Shown: one piece after another, positions 31,001-38,755 of the stretch
How the letters are laid out: each line of letters opens with the position of its first letter
Numbering within the stretch: the stretch's first letter is position 1
Position numbers and translations under genes: made by a program
The notes under the pieces: model-generated
What the model was told of the DNA's origin: nothing
The model's database searches: none
What the model saw: only the letters and a program-made list of their open reading frames with translations
Virus record (IMG/VR): IMGVR_UViG_3300031141_000005
Location: 1-64,000 of that record
Source: a virus
Strand: one strand, 5' to 3'
Length of the DNA stretch: 64,000 nucleotides

Positions 31001-34000
31001 TCAATGAATTGATTGGTGTTGATAGTTCTTCAGGTCATGAGGAAGCTTCTTTCTCTTTAGCTAAGTTAGTTTACGCTGCTCTTCACGGAGCTAAAGGTCT
31101 TAACGCTCACGAGCAAACTCACGAAAACGTTAATTCATTTTCTACTAGCTCTCAAATGGAAAACGATACTACTCTTGTTTTTGATGAGCAATTTAGAGAG
31201 TTAGGTATGTTGTCTGTAGTTTCTAAACTATCTGACCAACATTCAGAAAACTCTAGAGATGATGTTAAGTACTTAGCTATATACGGAAACGGTATAGACA
31301 TGACTCAAGGTCTTAGAGTTACATTAAGTAAAGACGCTTACCTTAACGAGAAGCTTCCTTCTGGAGTTTCTATAGATTCTTTTGATGATGAAGGTAGAGC
31401 TAAATGGGATGAGAAGTACTCTAACTACTTAAGGTCTTTGGATATAGTCAACGAGAAGTTGGATCACTTAAATGAAGCTAACATAGAAGACCACGACTAC
31501 ACAATGAACAGGTCTGCTTCTGATAAGAGGTTTGATTACGTATCTAATTTATTCGCCAACATACAGAATGAATTATCTTATGAGACTGTAGGATTAACTA
31601 AAGAACACTTAGATGAGTTAGCTACCACTCCACTTAGACGATATGTAGAATACAACTATGGATTACATATATCTAATAAGCAAATCAAGGATTGGGAGTT
31701 AGATCAAGGTAAGAGTTTCGTAGAAGAGATTACAATTAAAGGATTAAATAAAGATATATCTACATTGGATTTATGGATGTCTCCAGGGGATTACGGTAAG
31801 AACAAACCAACCATGGCTTACATTAATAAAGAAATGAAGATGGAGCATATGGACTTCACTAGAAACCTTCACCTTGTAACTAAGGAAATGAATAAGAGGT
31901 TAGATGCTTTATATAAAAGTAAAGCTACTGAGACTGGTTTCTTAGGAACTAAAGCTGGTCGTATATTTAATCAGTATTTCGCAGTAGGTAATAGAAAGGT
32001 GTCTGAGATACTATACGAAAACCTATTCGTAAGCGAGCACGCAACAAGAAGAAAGGTAGATACGAAAACGAACAAAGTTACTTATACAGATGCTAGTTCA
32101 TTACGACTTAATCCTTTATTCTTTAAGAGCGCTAGCATCGTAGGAGATCAAAGTGTTATAGATTCAGATTCTCAAGCGTTTAAAGACTTATCCGTAGCAG
32201 AACAAGAGTACTTAAAGATGTACGTTAAGTACACTTCATTCTATAGAAACTTAATACACGCTAAGGGATTACTTAAAGGTGGCTCTGATAGAGGTACTAG
32301 TTATATTCCAGCATCTACTTCATCTAAGTTTGAAACGATGAGTAGAAGAGGTTTATTTGGATTGTACTACCAAATGCACAGAGGAGACGAAACTCTTTAT
32401 GATGTAGTAATTGAGGCTGTAAATCCTTTAACTGGAGACCTTGAGAAGTTAGATTACTTTAGTTGGAAAGCTTTATATATGCACTCTCCTGAAGATGCTT
32501 TATTTACTACAGACTCAGACAACTTAAGAGTTGACTTAGGTCACGGTAATACATTGTCTGGAGCTCAAAGAATTAAAGCGTTCAGAGATATTACAGCTAA
32601 GGCTAAGAAGTTAATGACTAAAGGTAAGGATGATGGTGGTAACACTGTTAGTATATCTTCTCCTATTAATGATGTTCTAGGTAATGAGGAATTTGTAAAC
32701 AGATTTACATCTCACAGATCATCAAAGGCTGGGTACTTAGCGACTCACAACCTTCACCAGTCACTTAGGTCTTACATACAAACGTTCATGTTCCAACATG
32801 GTAACGCTTACTTAGATGTTAAAGCGAATAAAATTAAGAAGCTTTCTTGGAATATAGATGATAATAAAGATGAGTTTGGTGTTGAGTCTATGACTCTTCA
32901 GGACGCTACTAAAAACAAGTTTATATTTAAAGGATTTGATAGTAAGAACCTTATGGTTGATGCTGCTATGTCTCAACTTAGGTTGAGTGGTAGCGAGAAT
33001 GCTTTAAAGTATATGGACAAAGTTGTTAAGGGTGGTTTAATTAATAAGCAGAGAGGTTTGTCTTTTAGTGAGTCAAAGAACGAAGCTAGTATAATTAAGT
33101 TCTTTACTAACTGGACTATGTATATAGCTTTAGGTTTCAACTTCCCAGCAGCTGTTGGTAACGTCTTGATAGGTAAGTACAATACTTACAGAGCTCAAGG
33201 TGGTGCTGGAGTTATTACTGGAGAGAAAAGATACTTAGGTATAGGTTCTAACGGTATGTTCGACAAGAGCATTATGAAGAAATCTAGATTGATGATTGAA
33301 GAATTTGGTATCTTAACTTACCGAGCTGAAGAGATTGCTGAAGGTACTAGTGGTTCTGCCATTGATGCTTTAATTTTCTCTCCTATGGTACTTGCAGAGA
33401 ACTGGATTCAACAAGCAGCATTCTTAGGCTCTTTAACTCAAGAGCAGTGGGATAGCTATGAGGTTCACGAAGGTGAGCTTATGTTTAAGGGAGACATCAA
33501 GAAAGAAGATGGTACTCTTAAATATCCTGACGCAAAGAGAGAGTCTCAGCTTTCTAAGATTGAAATAGCAAAACTAGAGAGAGATGTAATCAACCTTCAA
33601 GGTAGAGGTTACTCAGAGACTGATCAGAGATTCATTCAGATATATGCTCTTAGTAATTCATTCATGCAATTCAAGAGGTGGTTCCCTACGTTCTTAGCTG
33701 ATAGATTTAAATCAGAACACATAGATGACTTAGGTACTATGAGAATAGGTTCAGTGAAAGCTGCTTCTGACTTTATTTCAGAGATGAGAGCTAATGATAT
33801 TCCTGTAACGGAATGGAGAGAGCACCTTAAAGATAAGCCTAAACACCTTAAAGATGGTGTTAGTAGATTATGGAGAGGTACTAAAGGTATCGCTATGCTG
33901 TCTATGATTCTATTAGCTATCTCTCATAATAGAGACGATGATGCGCCAGAGGATGAGACTTTAAAATTAATGGAGAAACTACTTGGTGATATGCTATTAG

Positions 34001-34236
34001 TCTTTAACGTTCCTAAGCTTACTTACATGGCTAACATACCAGCCTTAAGTACTGCAGATAACTTAGCTAAGACAGTGTATCATCTTATCGCTCAAACTGA
34101 GTACAAACGTAAAAGTAAGTACGGAGATAAGGGAGATAAGAGATTTGTTTCTAACTTCGCTCAACTACTACCTTCTTCATCTAGATTCGTTCTAGAGGAG
34201 AATGGTAAGAAGAGTAAGAAAAGATCTATACGATAA
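22048..34236 (+). CDS. Giant single-chain virion RNA polymerase with fused N-terminal domains (4062 aa)
   Basis: The catalytic call rests on MGADLDGDMLHL, with Asp2420, Asp2422 and Asp2424 matching the metal-binding NADFDGD loop of beta-prime-type polymerases. It is preceded by TRIPASSVGS and GNTIAINAK, as in crAss-like virion polymerases such as phi14:2 gp66. A beta-like barrel may lie near DSGVKKG (Lys2147/2148). The N-terminus adds Gln-rich and Ala/Gly-rich membrane-active segments (about 150-410). A Lys/Asp linker (about 745-808) leads to a peripheral-subunit-binding-like domain (810-845) and HENFH (963-967). C-terminal segments include LGFNFPAAVGNVLIGKYN and a hydrophobic helix. By homology it would be injected to transcribe early genes. 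Confidence 0.85.
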   Translation: MSNGLGNGVNAPGEDIENYDSSLDSSASQPDIQSNLEVPQQRSSFSLANINQQQAPMEQMDAWGGAVDLAEQQQNLPDIPEVGTPGIDYDMGHVETIGRSVMAGFGDMFNSMGDMVDFLSFTPSSIVSKHVLGIDTNKPISDAFHNFGDYLDSYGDTVPGLKDMSEITWDDMSDPKFWETGVARMLPFALSLMIPSTLAAKGAQAAMGSMNFLKSSAAIAKGASSVGIRLSQAAATGLIKKGIATIAAGSTANMLEGAALAGGAMNQAIEEGVDPRLAHAVGRRVFVDNLASMGADIVQYGLFTGQAKIGSAIMKTVPGAAKTAGLKAMKAAGIGPVVKQAFKAIGMGAANGITDGVVEQFQEVYQDWSVNKNIAEAKGEDFPTYMEFFMADEQRPTRIMSFATSLLMSGGSNFMQTATENKRKQNTTNQENADVHDLIGVFSDKVDQERTYKVNKKVFKGLDKNGVAITEDEVIEISGEDMQNEIQDSAARKLAMQAVTNGQKDLVMEALAMELEDGNITQDRYDSYVSTIAEVESQMSKYPDGSFNRMEKANLVTAVWAKTSVDRSLKIGEDAKNAEIEKINLNNILSEENKKSQIDALNESYNEGAKSKQAAADIMKDTVNSIYEFSKKRVAAEKFNKTDRPKLNKLAEKVNNNEELTKEENEYVASNKDFSGHIKKESSRLRRSEANSKAPKGFAYSETLEDGTLIYEEAVAKGEPGKVFKFKADKTTEIINNDLGDALNNIDKDIKDGDVVGDAVGDKADTKDSNDKDTDKVDDKDKVDGDANDKADDKVDDKDPTPDKPKVNATPRAAEVAEEEGVDLSKVVGTGTGGKIRVGDVRAYKLKNPNGQSKLFMRLDSAKVMAGLARDAAKRIAGDTASDLFDIATKYLNNRELRRSHTLDSNSHMVLSDYYRRKVVDGVVSMGFMPEIFTAAGVRAAGMASGLGIFLNTELYNEEAVFHENFHIFRMLYGHRPEVMEMMKNIIDQPIYEEIKLKYSNLLLVQSSGDALNLTLALKHASRLNKGVITNIRDFVAKNGGSMESEQTMKDFLAYAMEQVEAIGYKALESKDQTGIQDEALTHLAGKYGALNPDLFFSDKKKADTHKETFGKWLGFIKENSTIEESEALFEEATEGLYKKTNDFSFFEKFSKVKEIIENNQADYSGLSKNSPSQSKYMTAERKAINDSIRVSLDSKLNVAYEMAVAFHDEILGEAKKSSEDLGTKELIKAVKERRIFQDQTQEAFISFARAVLSEIAKDPAHGKNSEKYDKTFKILNANKHGIMNTIKTMFLSGLNVQEQKALKGEESAASEDVESEDGAFAAVIDGGSLRLSSKFGGIIKNFLTSGRAVNGELGATKNNVLKQIIMDINSVSNPEEMQALVEARIGLLKGNPDSLTFNEAIAAEFYTYLDETQDIVPGESIKSAYHELSGFKIDKPFVFVVGGSKDLLSNTDRNYQKRALDFIKFDKTDLIGITGGKPLSLSAIRAQVAKKIHVLKRFENADVSQFSVVDAFNKRIEFSAALYGLMSKENVTKSDVAAFIKRHILPEGTGVDVSLNEIEALMIFDEVSGQSLSIGAYFSQERISEMFYDSLSLRTSRNKDNKVEFGYEAAQDIIIGEVINPMKKITGDLDKSVVRELIKRWKASHDSTESVRGSISVYKTSHENKGSIIEGVAGSMDNMQGVNDIFKAVVTSYIVSSQQNPAGQVRMPEGDQVSVLVKKSALDYNVESLEKLKKDDLPRFKKLYGTNRYALKMAEGNWKLNYNILAGFDGENSIDSKNMTGTQVMYSDLRMILSALETGSDSYKQNIGDHSDKTRRYYADVDALGASISFNEFLGKTDHNDVTVESLEEYVKDYAPGLYKELEAIKSKQVAEMKSLINKHNDGVDNFDLHLVMSPSVIKSLRDSGKDIKTTDNEGAVEEGEGELDLAGDEVLKGSFSVESMMEGAERTHEKLGSNMADVVVAGLNYAVNKYYLQDLTGVVSQDASFTMKNKRATLLIAPQVSAFPEHRMDVIMFNDVKLLTLDGLSTIKTIDGTVVEVTADLLDSASYVTQDMADEITNAYGNTVDVTGSFKFVGAGQNTDNAAISSSFGSERSKFYFKGHTVVLDESSIGTPLEGVYKALLARERLFKSKGIKAKVIAYADSGVKKGHIKGINSKSLAEWDAMKDDDVAINEFQDSWSYDLKKDTYGYDGKYFGVQNELDKNATSATVAKQAVSATNIFADHENTELAAMSQDFLSLYAQALDQQYQEGSGGKTIEESGLESASSGSTFPTMTRAMNELATSLPFVTDSLSKTATAKVKKDAHRLRTTGSLSLQISDALYGYEFDGDNVIETDKSLKPIRIENGKVLPAEVAISSHMASMLGVTEKELEGGKEVFFFATRIPASSVGSTILLKVARISPTQGNTIAINAKMSAIMGADLDGDMLHLNAWTKKPKAGSVDAIKNKMLDKLKQMHEHPEVFKTLIKELEFKTVTKATNLALYGNEKGSTAVYNDFNVFDTAEMYEQTKGNAPMIGLIASTSNQFNYLAQGSPSVNYGGLPLVLVKGREEKSERYDRLDSKLSEDGGGTYYAYANYLNLILDDGKYGNRAKFGFNKGSGASFGLMIKMGIHPKDIALLMTKGKLGELLSMDKLQDYAREQLGVEKSLAGHIKTNFLSKGIDIEAIIKGDLESAIALAVVLKSISNDMYSLGSYVGLDSNLPESLVEVKERIRAGKKALANQPEIAQNAFTNNPLILSKVKFLSDYAVKLASEDVTISNGYSDTVGEYMLPVDENDFDSVQFTDAAKLLKALNLSRVAAEMPISIRDMLFESAVSGVSKTANNVESKNFLSILNKLDNQDSYSGVTQLIANYIKNNEDFDNNLFIQHLSMRNSTRFFTGGTDIIQDSSVVEFGMDREMLFELQEVEQIEALGKDFEKLPSWLKDWFIANDFIVSGWGSNEKQSLLPYMDSASISKVNGYFKSAFSNGKDFIEQTNEKTSNGAGVLSINELIGVDSSSGHEEASFSLAKLVYAALHGAKGLNAHEQTHENVNSFSTSSQMENDTTLVFDEQFRELGMLSVVSKLSDQHSENSRDDVKYLAIYGNGIDMTQGLRVTLSKDAYLNEKLPSGVSIDSFDDEGRAKWDEKYSNYLRSLDIVNEKLDHLNEANIEDHDYTMNRSASDKRFDYVSNLFANIQNELSYETVGLTKEHLDELATTPLRRYVEYNYGLHISNKQIKDWELDQGKSFVEEITIKGLNKDISTLDLWMSPGDYGKNKPTMAYINKEMKMEHMDFTRNLHLVTKEMNKRLDALYKSKATETGFLGTKAGRIFNQYFAVGNRKVSEILYENLFVSEHATRRKVDTKTNKVTYTDASSLRLNPLFFKSASIVGDQSVIDSDSQAFKDLSVAEQEYLKMYVKYTSFYRNLIHAKGLLKGGSDRGTSYIPASTSSKFETMSRRGLFGLYYQMHRGDETLYDVVIEAVNPLTGDLEKLDYFSWKALYMHSPEDALFTTDSDNLRVDLGHGNTLSGAQRIKAFRDITAKAKKLMTKGKDDGGNTVSISSPINDVLGNEEFVNRFTSHRSSKAGYLATHNLHQSLRSYIQTFMFQHGNAYLDVKANKIKKLSWNIDDNKDEFGVESMTLQDATKNKFIFKGFDSKNLMVDAAMSQLRLSGSENALKYMDKVVKGGLINKQRGLSFSESKNEASIIKFFTNWTMYIALGFNFPAAVGNVLIGKYNTYRAQGGAGVITGEKRYLGIGSNGMFDKSIMKKSRLMIEEFGILTYRAEEIAEGTSGSAIDALIFSPMVLAENWIQQAAFLGSLTQEQWDSYEVHEGELMFKGDIKKEDGTLKYPDAKRESQLSKIEIAKLERDVINLQGRGYSETDQRFIQIYALSNSFMQFKRWFPTFLADRFKSEHIDDLGTMRIGSVKAASDFISEMRANDIPVTEWREHLKDKPKHLKDGVSRLWRGTKGIAMLSMILLAISHNRDDDAPEDETLKLMEKLLGDMLLVFNVPKLTYMANIPALSTADNLAKTVYHLIAQTEYKRKSKYGDKGDKRFVSNFAQLLPSSSRFVLEENGKKSKKRSIR

Positions 34237-34242
34237 TTAATG

Positions 34243-34250
34243 TATATTTG
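34243..34250 (+). promoter_or_regulatory. -7 box TATATTTG before the appendage block
   Basis: TATATTTG lies in the 31-base gap after the giant polymerase gene and 17 bases before the ATG at 34268. The leader contains AACTAAACTAAG, the A-rich start element of this genome. It probably starts transcription of the appendage block; no clear -33 box. Confidence 0.5.
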
Positions 34251-34267
34251 TATTAAACTAAACTAAG

Positions 34268-34798
34268 ATGGCAAGCACACTAAATACAGACGTTGCAGCA
34301 GAGGTAAATATCACAGCAAGAAGGAATGATACCTTTAAGTTGTTGTTAGAAGTTAAGGATTCATCAGGTAATACTATGGATTTAAATAACGACAACGCAG
34401 CAACAGGCCTCCCTGAATACCAAGGCAAGATGACTATAATGTCTCAAGGAGGCGAAGAGGTTCTTAGTATTTTTAGCCATACTTGGAGTGATTTAGGGGA
34501 GAGTGGTAGCTTGTATACTACAGCACACCCTAAAGATAGGGTTGCAACATCCACTGCTGCAGGGTTTTACACAGGAGCTGACAGCATAATTAAGGCTGGT
34601 ATTAATCTTTCTGCTCAGACTGGTGTTGCGGGAGAGAAGGTTGTTGTTATCGTGCCTTACAACTATATGGCTTTTCAGTCTGGGGTTTATAAGTATGACT
34701 TACAGATAAGATACAACCCTACAGCAACTAATGACTTAGAATACATAACTTGGTTATACGGAACGTTTACTTTAAAAGCTGATATTACTCAATCTTAA
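34268..34798 (+). CDS. Ig-like appendage adaptor, paralogue 1 (176 aa)
   Basis: The start (LNTDVAAEVNITARRNDTFKLLLEV) and end (GVYKYDLQIRY, WLYGTFTL) match the genes at 40942-41334 and 43939-44313: DIA, then a strand with TARRND, a G-turn, and a closing YKYKL strand followed by GKF. This looks like an immunoglobulin-type domain similar in pattern to the N-terminal domains of phage baseplate/appendage adaptors. This copy has an extra 45-residue insert. The next gene starts on its stop codon (TAATG). Confidence 0.6.
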   Translation: MASTLNTDVAAEVNITARRNDTFKLLLEVKDSSGNTMDLNNDNAATGLPEYQGKMTIMSQGGEEVLSIFSHTWSDLGESGSLYTTAHPKDRVATSTAAGFYTGADSIIKAGINLSAQTGVAGEKVVVIVPYNYMAFQSGVYKYDLQIRYNPTATNDLEYITWLYGTFTLKADITQS

Positions 34799-35496
34799 TG
34801 GCTGAAAATATAAGCATATCAATATCGCAACCTGAGTCAATGACCATTAATGGTTATCCTGACGGGTTTGCAATAATACCAACGGCAGGGCATACGACGT
34901 TCTTCAACCCCGAGCCAAGTAATAACTATGCTTTCTCGACTACGGATCCTGAAATTTTAAACGTAACTAATAGCGTTTCAAGTTTTAGTGTTGGTAGTTT
35001 TGATATATCTGGAGCTATGAACGTTACTTTAGGGACTTTACCTTATAGTACTTTAGCTTCAGAGTTAGATGGGTTTAAATATAAGTTTGATAACTTTGTT
35101 ATGACTGAGAGTGATGTAGCTTTATTTTCTGTTGGTGATATAGTTTACTTTAAAGATCAAATTGATTATAATACATACAACACAAAACTTAAGAAAGCTC
35201 TAACATCTGAAATAGATGGAGCTAGGTCTGGTCTTTTGATCTTTCTAGGTTACTCTGCTAGCAACAGCCTTATGGTGATGTCTAAGGGGTACTTTGATTA
35301 TGAGCAAGAAGATGACAGATGCGTTAACTGGTCTTCAGGAAGGACTATATATTTAAATGACTTAAGTAATATTGATATAACCCCTTCTAGTTTAAGTACT
35401 TACTGGGTTAAGTCTTTAGGAACATGCATACCTAACACAGCTAATAAAAACAGAATCTGGTTTGACCCCGATTCTACATACTTAAAAATAAGATAA
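34798..35496 (+). CDS. Appendage protein, partner of the Ig-like adaptor (232 aa)
   Basis: It overlaps the preceding gene as TAATG. Its N-terminus (ENISISISQPESMTINGYP) resembles the first residues of the tail fibre at 41334 (DVNISLQAKTNATINL), so the adaptor-plus-partner pair occurs twice in this block. The rest is beta-rich, with YKFDNFVMTESDVALFSVGDIVYF near residue 100, a common motif in phage surface proteins. No enzyme motif seen. Confidence 0.55.
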   Translation: MAENISISISQPESMTINGYPDGFAIIPTAGHTTFFNPEPSNNYAFSTTDPEILNVTNSVSSFSVGSFDISGAMNVTLGTLPYSTLASELDGFKYKFDNFVMTESDVALFSVGDIVYFKDQIDYNTYNTKLKKALTSEIDGARSGLLIFLGYSASNSLMVMSKGYFDYEQEDDRCVNWSSGRTIYLNDLSNIDITPSSLSTYWVKSLGTCIPNTANKNRIWFDPDSTYLKIR

Positions 35497-35497
35497 A

Positions 35498-38400
35498 ATG
35501 GCAAAGTACCCTAGATTATTCGGAAACGATACGGAGGAATACAACATACACGGATCTAATGGGCTCCCGTTAGCGACTGAAGATGCGGTGTTCGATGTTT
35601 ATGTATATACTAACGCAGGGCTTGAGGATAACACTCAAAGAGCTAGTGCTGTAGTTGTAATAAAGAACGAGCAGATTGCTGGAACAGTAACATCACTTAC
35701 GGTTAATACGATTGCCTTACACACTACTTCTAGTGGTTCTGTATCGTATACAGGTAGTAATGTATCATTAAACCCTATGATTTCTGGAGTCCCTTTTATA
35801 GGTTCTGAGGAGTCTTACGAAGGAGCTACGGGAAATAAGATAATAGCTAAAGATGCTAATAATAAACCTGGAGTTTCTGCAGATACGGATAATGGTTTAG
35901 AGGTAGGTCAAATAAAAATAGCCTCTACCTTTACTTCTGGGGTTCCTGATCCTGGTTCTGAAATATCATCAACCGATATAGACCCAGATTTAGCTGCGGG
36001 TACTTACAGATCAATCTTAGTCCATAACCCAGAGGATCTAACTATCAACCAGGGACTGGATAATCCTATACCTTCAGACTCTTACGCGTCTTTCGTTGTT
36101 GGATTCCATCCCACCGAAGACATCCCAAACAATACTACAGAGTGTTACCTAAAGATACAAACCAACGTAGGGAATATATCATACCCTTTGGTTGTTAATT
36201 CGTTTAACGAAATAATAATGGTGGCTAAAAAGGGCTCAAGCTCTTATGGTGGTACTCAAGATTTAGACCTAACTATAGGTTCTTCAATAACTTACGATGA
36301 TGGTACTGTTCATTTAGGTTACCACCCTAGAACTAATAACACAACTAAACTTCAAGATGATCTTCTTGCTGACGGAATAAAGATTGTAGACATATCTCCT
36401 AACGCAACTGATGCTTCGTATAAATGGATTAATAGTGCGTCAAATGCAACATCTATAACTGGAGACGGAACCACTCTTAGCCTACCAACTAACCACACTT
36501 CAGGTAGTTTTGATCACTTCTATAATGACGCTTTCGCTTCTATAAACAACTACTACACTGACGAGACATACTTTGACACTTTAGCTCTTAGTGGAACTAC
36601 TTCTGTGGCAGACGGAGCTACACTTTATAATGTAGCTGGTAACGCTCCTTTATTTCAATTCTTTGACACCGTGCACGCTGACACCTCTATAATAGATGGT
36701 ACACATGGTGGTGGCTATACCACTAATTATACTTTAGGGGATTTCGCTAAAGCCTTAACGTTTAGAGTCAACTACCACTCTGTACAATACAATAACACCA
36801 GCTCTGCTAGCGCTGCCTTTCCTGATGACGGCGATGGATTTAACAGCCAATTCTTTAAGTATGCTGTAACTTATGGTGTGTATCAAAAAGTTACAATACC
36901 TAGCGGTCAGGCTTCTGGTCAGCAAAACGAAATAGACGCTTCCACTGAAGCTGTTAGTCCTTTCAATAAAAAGTACGACGTAACTAGCGCTGCTTCAGGA
37001 CCTAACGGTAATATAGCTCAGACTGGAAGTCGATACGACATGTCTCACGATGTTAGGTGGAATAACTTTGCGGGGCTTGATGTTAATGGCAAGTATAGTT
37101 TAGCTGACTTTACCTTCAGTACGAACACAAACAACTTTAAATACTTAGGAACAAACACAAATAACTGTGTACCTACTAGCTTTACTATTGGGGTTACAAC
37201 CTCTACTACAGGTACGTTTAATCACTTTGGTTGGAATGATCCTTCTGTTGAGTATAGAGACGTAACTATACTATCTCCATTCTTATTTACACTTACTCCA
37301 TCTGTTTATTTTGGTTCTAGTTTTGTTTTGGAATTTGAAAGTGAGGTAGGTACTAGTTACTTAATGAATCCTATAACTAAGTCAGGAGGAACGGTAGAAG
37401 CTTCTTTAGTCCCTAACCCAACAGATGCAGTATGGAATTTTGCTGATGGCGCTGAATACCCAGGCCTTCATGGTGATAATAATATATCTTACAAAACAAG
37501 ATTCTATCCTAGAAGTCCTTACTTAAAGATAGGTATGCTTACCGAAACTAGTAGGTTTGATCATGATAGCGCGTCTCCAGGTTACCCTTCTGGTACTGGT
37601 CTTTTATCTAACTCTGTTTCAACCACAAACGTAATTGATGTTACTACATGGTATAACGACTCAAGTCAGGTTATAAATAACACTACAGCTGCATTTGGCA
37701 CAAACCAACCTTCTAATAAGATGTATAGTGGGTTTGGTGGGGTTGTGTTTGATAACAATACGTTCGCTACCAACCTACAATGCCTTATAGCTGATGCTAG
37801 CTATAATCAAAATAAGGTAGGTATAAAGGACAAGACTGGCTCTAGTATAAAAGAGTTTTTCCCTTTTAATAAAACTTTAAATTGCCCTATACCTATCAAG
37901 CATCCTAGTACTGATAAGTACACGTCGTTCCAATCTTTCCTTCCATTCAACGAAGGGGATAGTAACATATACCTACACAGTATAGACGTACTTACTGGTG
38001 CTGATGGCGTTGGTACTGATCAATTATTAGACTTCGACGTAAGTGCTGCTGCTGTTAACCTTGCAGGAACAGCCACTTATGGTTACAAGCCAGGATTTAA
38101 TACAAATAACGCTAATGCTGGTTCAAGTAATGATCCTGTTCTTTCTTTCTTAGTTGAAGGTATGGATACTACATTCCAGAGTAGTGAAAGAAAGTACCAC
38201 AACACATCTGGTTCGTTTACAAATGGTAATCCAGCTAAATTTTATAGAGATAATGCTGCTGGCTCAGCTTATTATCCACCTAAATTCATGCAAGGATATG
38301 ATAATATTGATTCTGATATTAATGATTATTTGTATTCTGTAAATGAAACTGGAATTGAGGATGAAATGGACTGTAATAAGATAGCAAAATGGATTCCTGC

Positions 38401-38755
38401 TTCAGGAATTTCATGGCCTGAAGCTTCTTCTAGTGCTGCTGGAGCTGCTGCCCCTAAAGGTAACCTTCCAATCCATTTAAGAATGGAGGTCGATGCTAAA
38501 GGAACGACTATTGATTTTGGTGAATACTACACTACGCTTAAGATAAGATACTTTAAGCATGATTACTTCTCAATGAAGAAGGCTAGTGCTGTCACATCTG
38601 CTAATACTACAGCTACAGATTTCAGGATACATGAGATGAGAGTTGTTGTAAAAATGAATCTACAACCTACTCCTTTATTAGTTGTAGCAGATGCTGAAGG
38701 TCAAGAGTTTACAAGCGCTGCGGAAATAAACTTAGGTAACGTAAATATAGGTTAA
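35498..38755 (+). CDS. Large surface/appendage protein (1085 aa)
   Basis: This is a Ser/Thr/Asn-rich, beta-rich protein of the type used for receptor binding. The first 40 residues (FGNDTEEYNIHGSNGLPLATEDAVFDV) may attach it to the virion. It ends with EFTSAAEINLGNVNIG, which reads like the first strand of a choice-of-anchor or HYDIN-type Ig domain. The following gene starts on its stop codon and continues that pattern. I infer a tail spike or fibre; no catalytic motif could be identified. Confidence 0.6.
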   Translation: MAKYPRLFGNDTEEYNIHGSNGLPLATEDAVFDVYVYTNAGLEDNTQRASAVVVIKNEQIAGTVTSLTVNTIALHTTSSGSVSYTGSNVSLNPMISGVPFIGSEESYEGATGNKIIAKDANNKPGVSADTDNGLEVGQIKIASTFTSGVPDPGSEISSTDIDPDLAAGTYRSILVHNPEDLTINQGLDNPIPSDSYASFVVGFHPTEDIPNNTTECYLKIQTNVGNISYPLVVNSFNEIIMVAKKGSSSYGGTQDLDLTIGSSITYDDGTVHLGYHPRTNNTTKLQDDLLADGIKIVDISPNATDASYKWINSASNATSITGDGTTLSLPTNHTSGSFDHFYNDAFASINNYYTDETYFDTLALSGTTSVADGATLYNVAGNAPLFQFFDTVHADTSIIDGTHGGGYTTNYTLGDFAKALTFRVNYHSVQYNNTSSASAAFPDDGDGFNSQFFKYAVTYGVYQKVTIPSGQASGQQNEIDASTEAVSPFNKKYDVTSAASGPNGNIAQTGSRYDMSHDVRWNNFAGLDVNGKYSLADFTFSTNTNNFKYLGTNTNNCVPTSFTIGVTTSTTGTFNHFGWNDPSVEYRDVTILSPFLFTLTPSVYFGSSFVLEFESEVGTSYLMNPITKSGGTVEASLVPNPTDAVWNFADGAEYPGLHGDNNISYKTRFYPRSPYLKIGMLTETSRFDHDSASPGYPSGTGLLSNSVSTTNVIDVTTWYNDSSQVINNTTAAFGTNQPSNKMYSGFGGVVFDNNTFATNLQCLIADASYNQNKVGIKDKTGSSIKEFFPFNKTLNCPIPIKHPSTDKYTSFQSFLPFNEGDSNIYLHSIDVLTGADGVGTDQLLDFDVSAAAVNLAGTATYGYKPGFNTNNANAGSSNDPVLSFLVEGMDTTFQSSERKYHNTSGSFTNGNPAKFYRDNAAGSAYYPPKFMQGYDNIDSDINDYLYSVNETGIEDEMDCNKIAKWIPASGISWPEASSSAAGAAAPKGNLPIHLRMEVDAKGTTIDFGEYYTTLKIRYFKHDYFSMKKASAVTSANTTATDFRIHEMRVVVKMNLQPTPLLVVADAEGQEFTSAAEINLGNVNIG

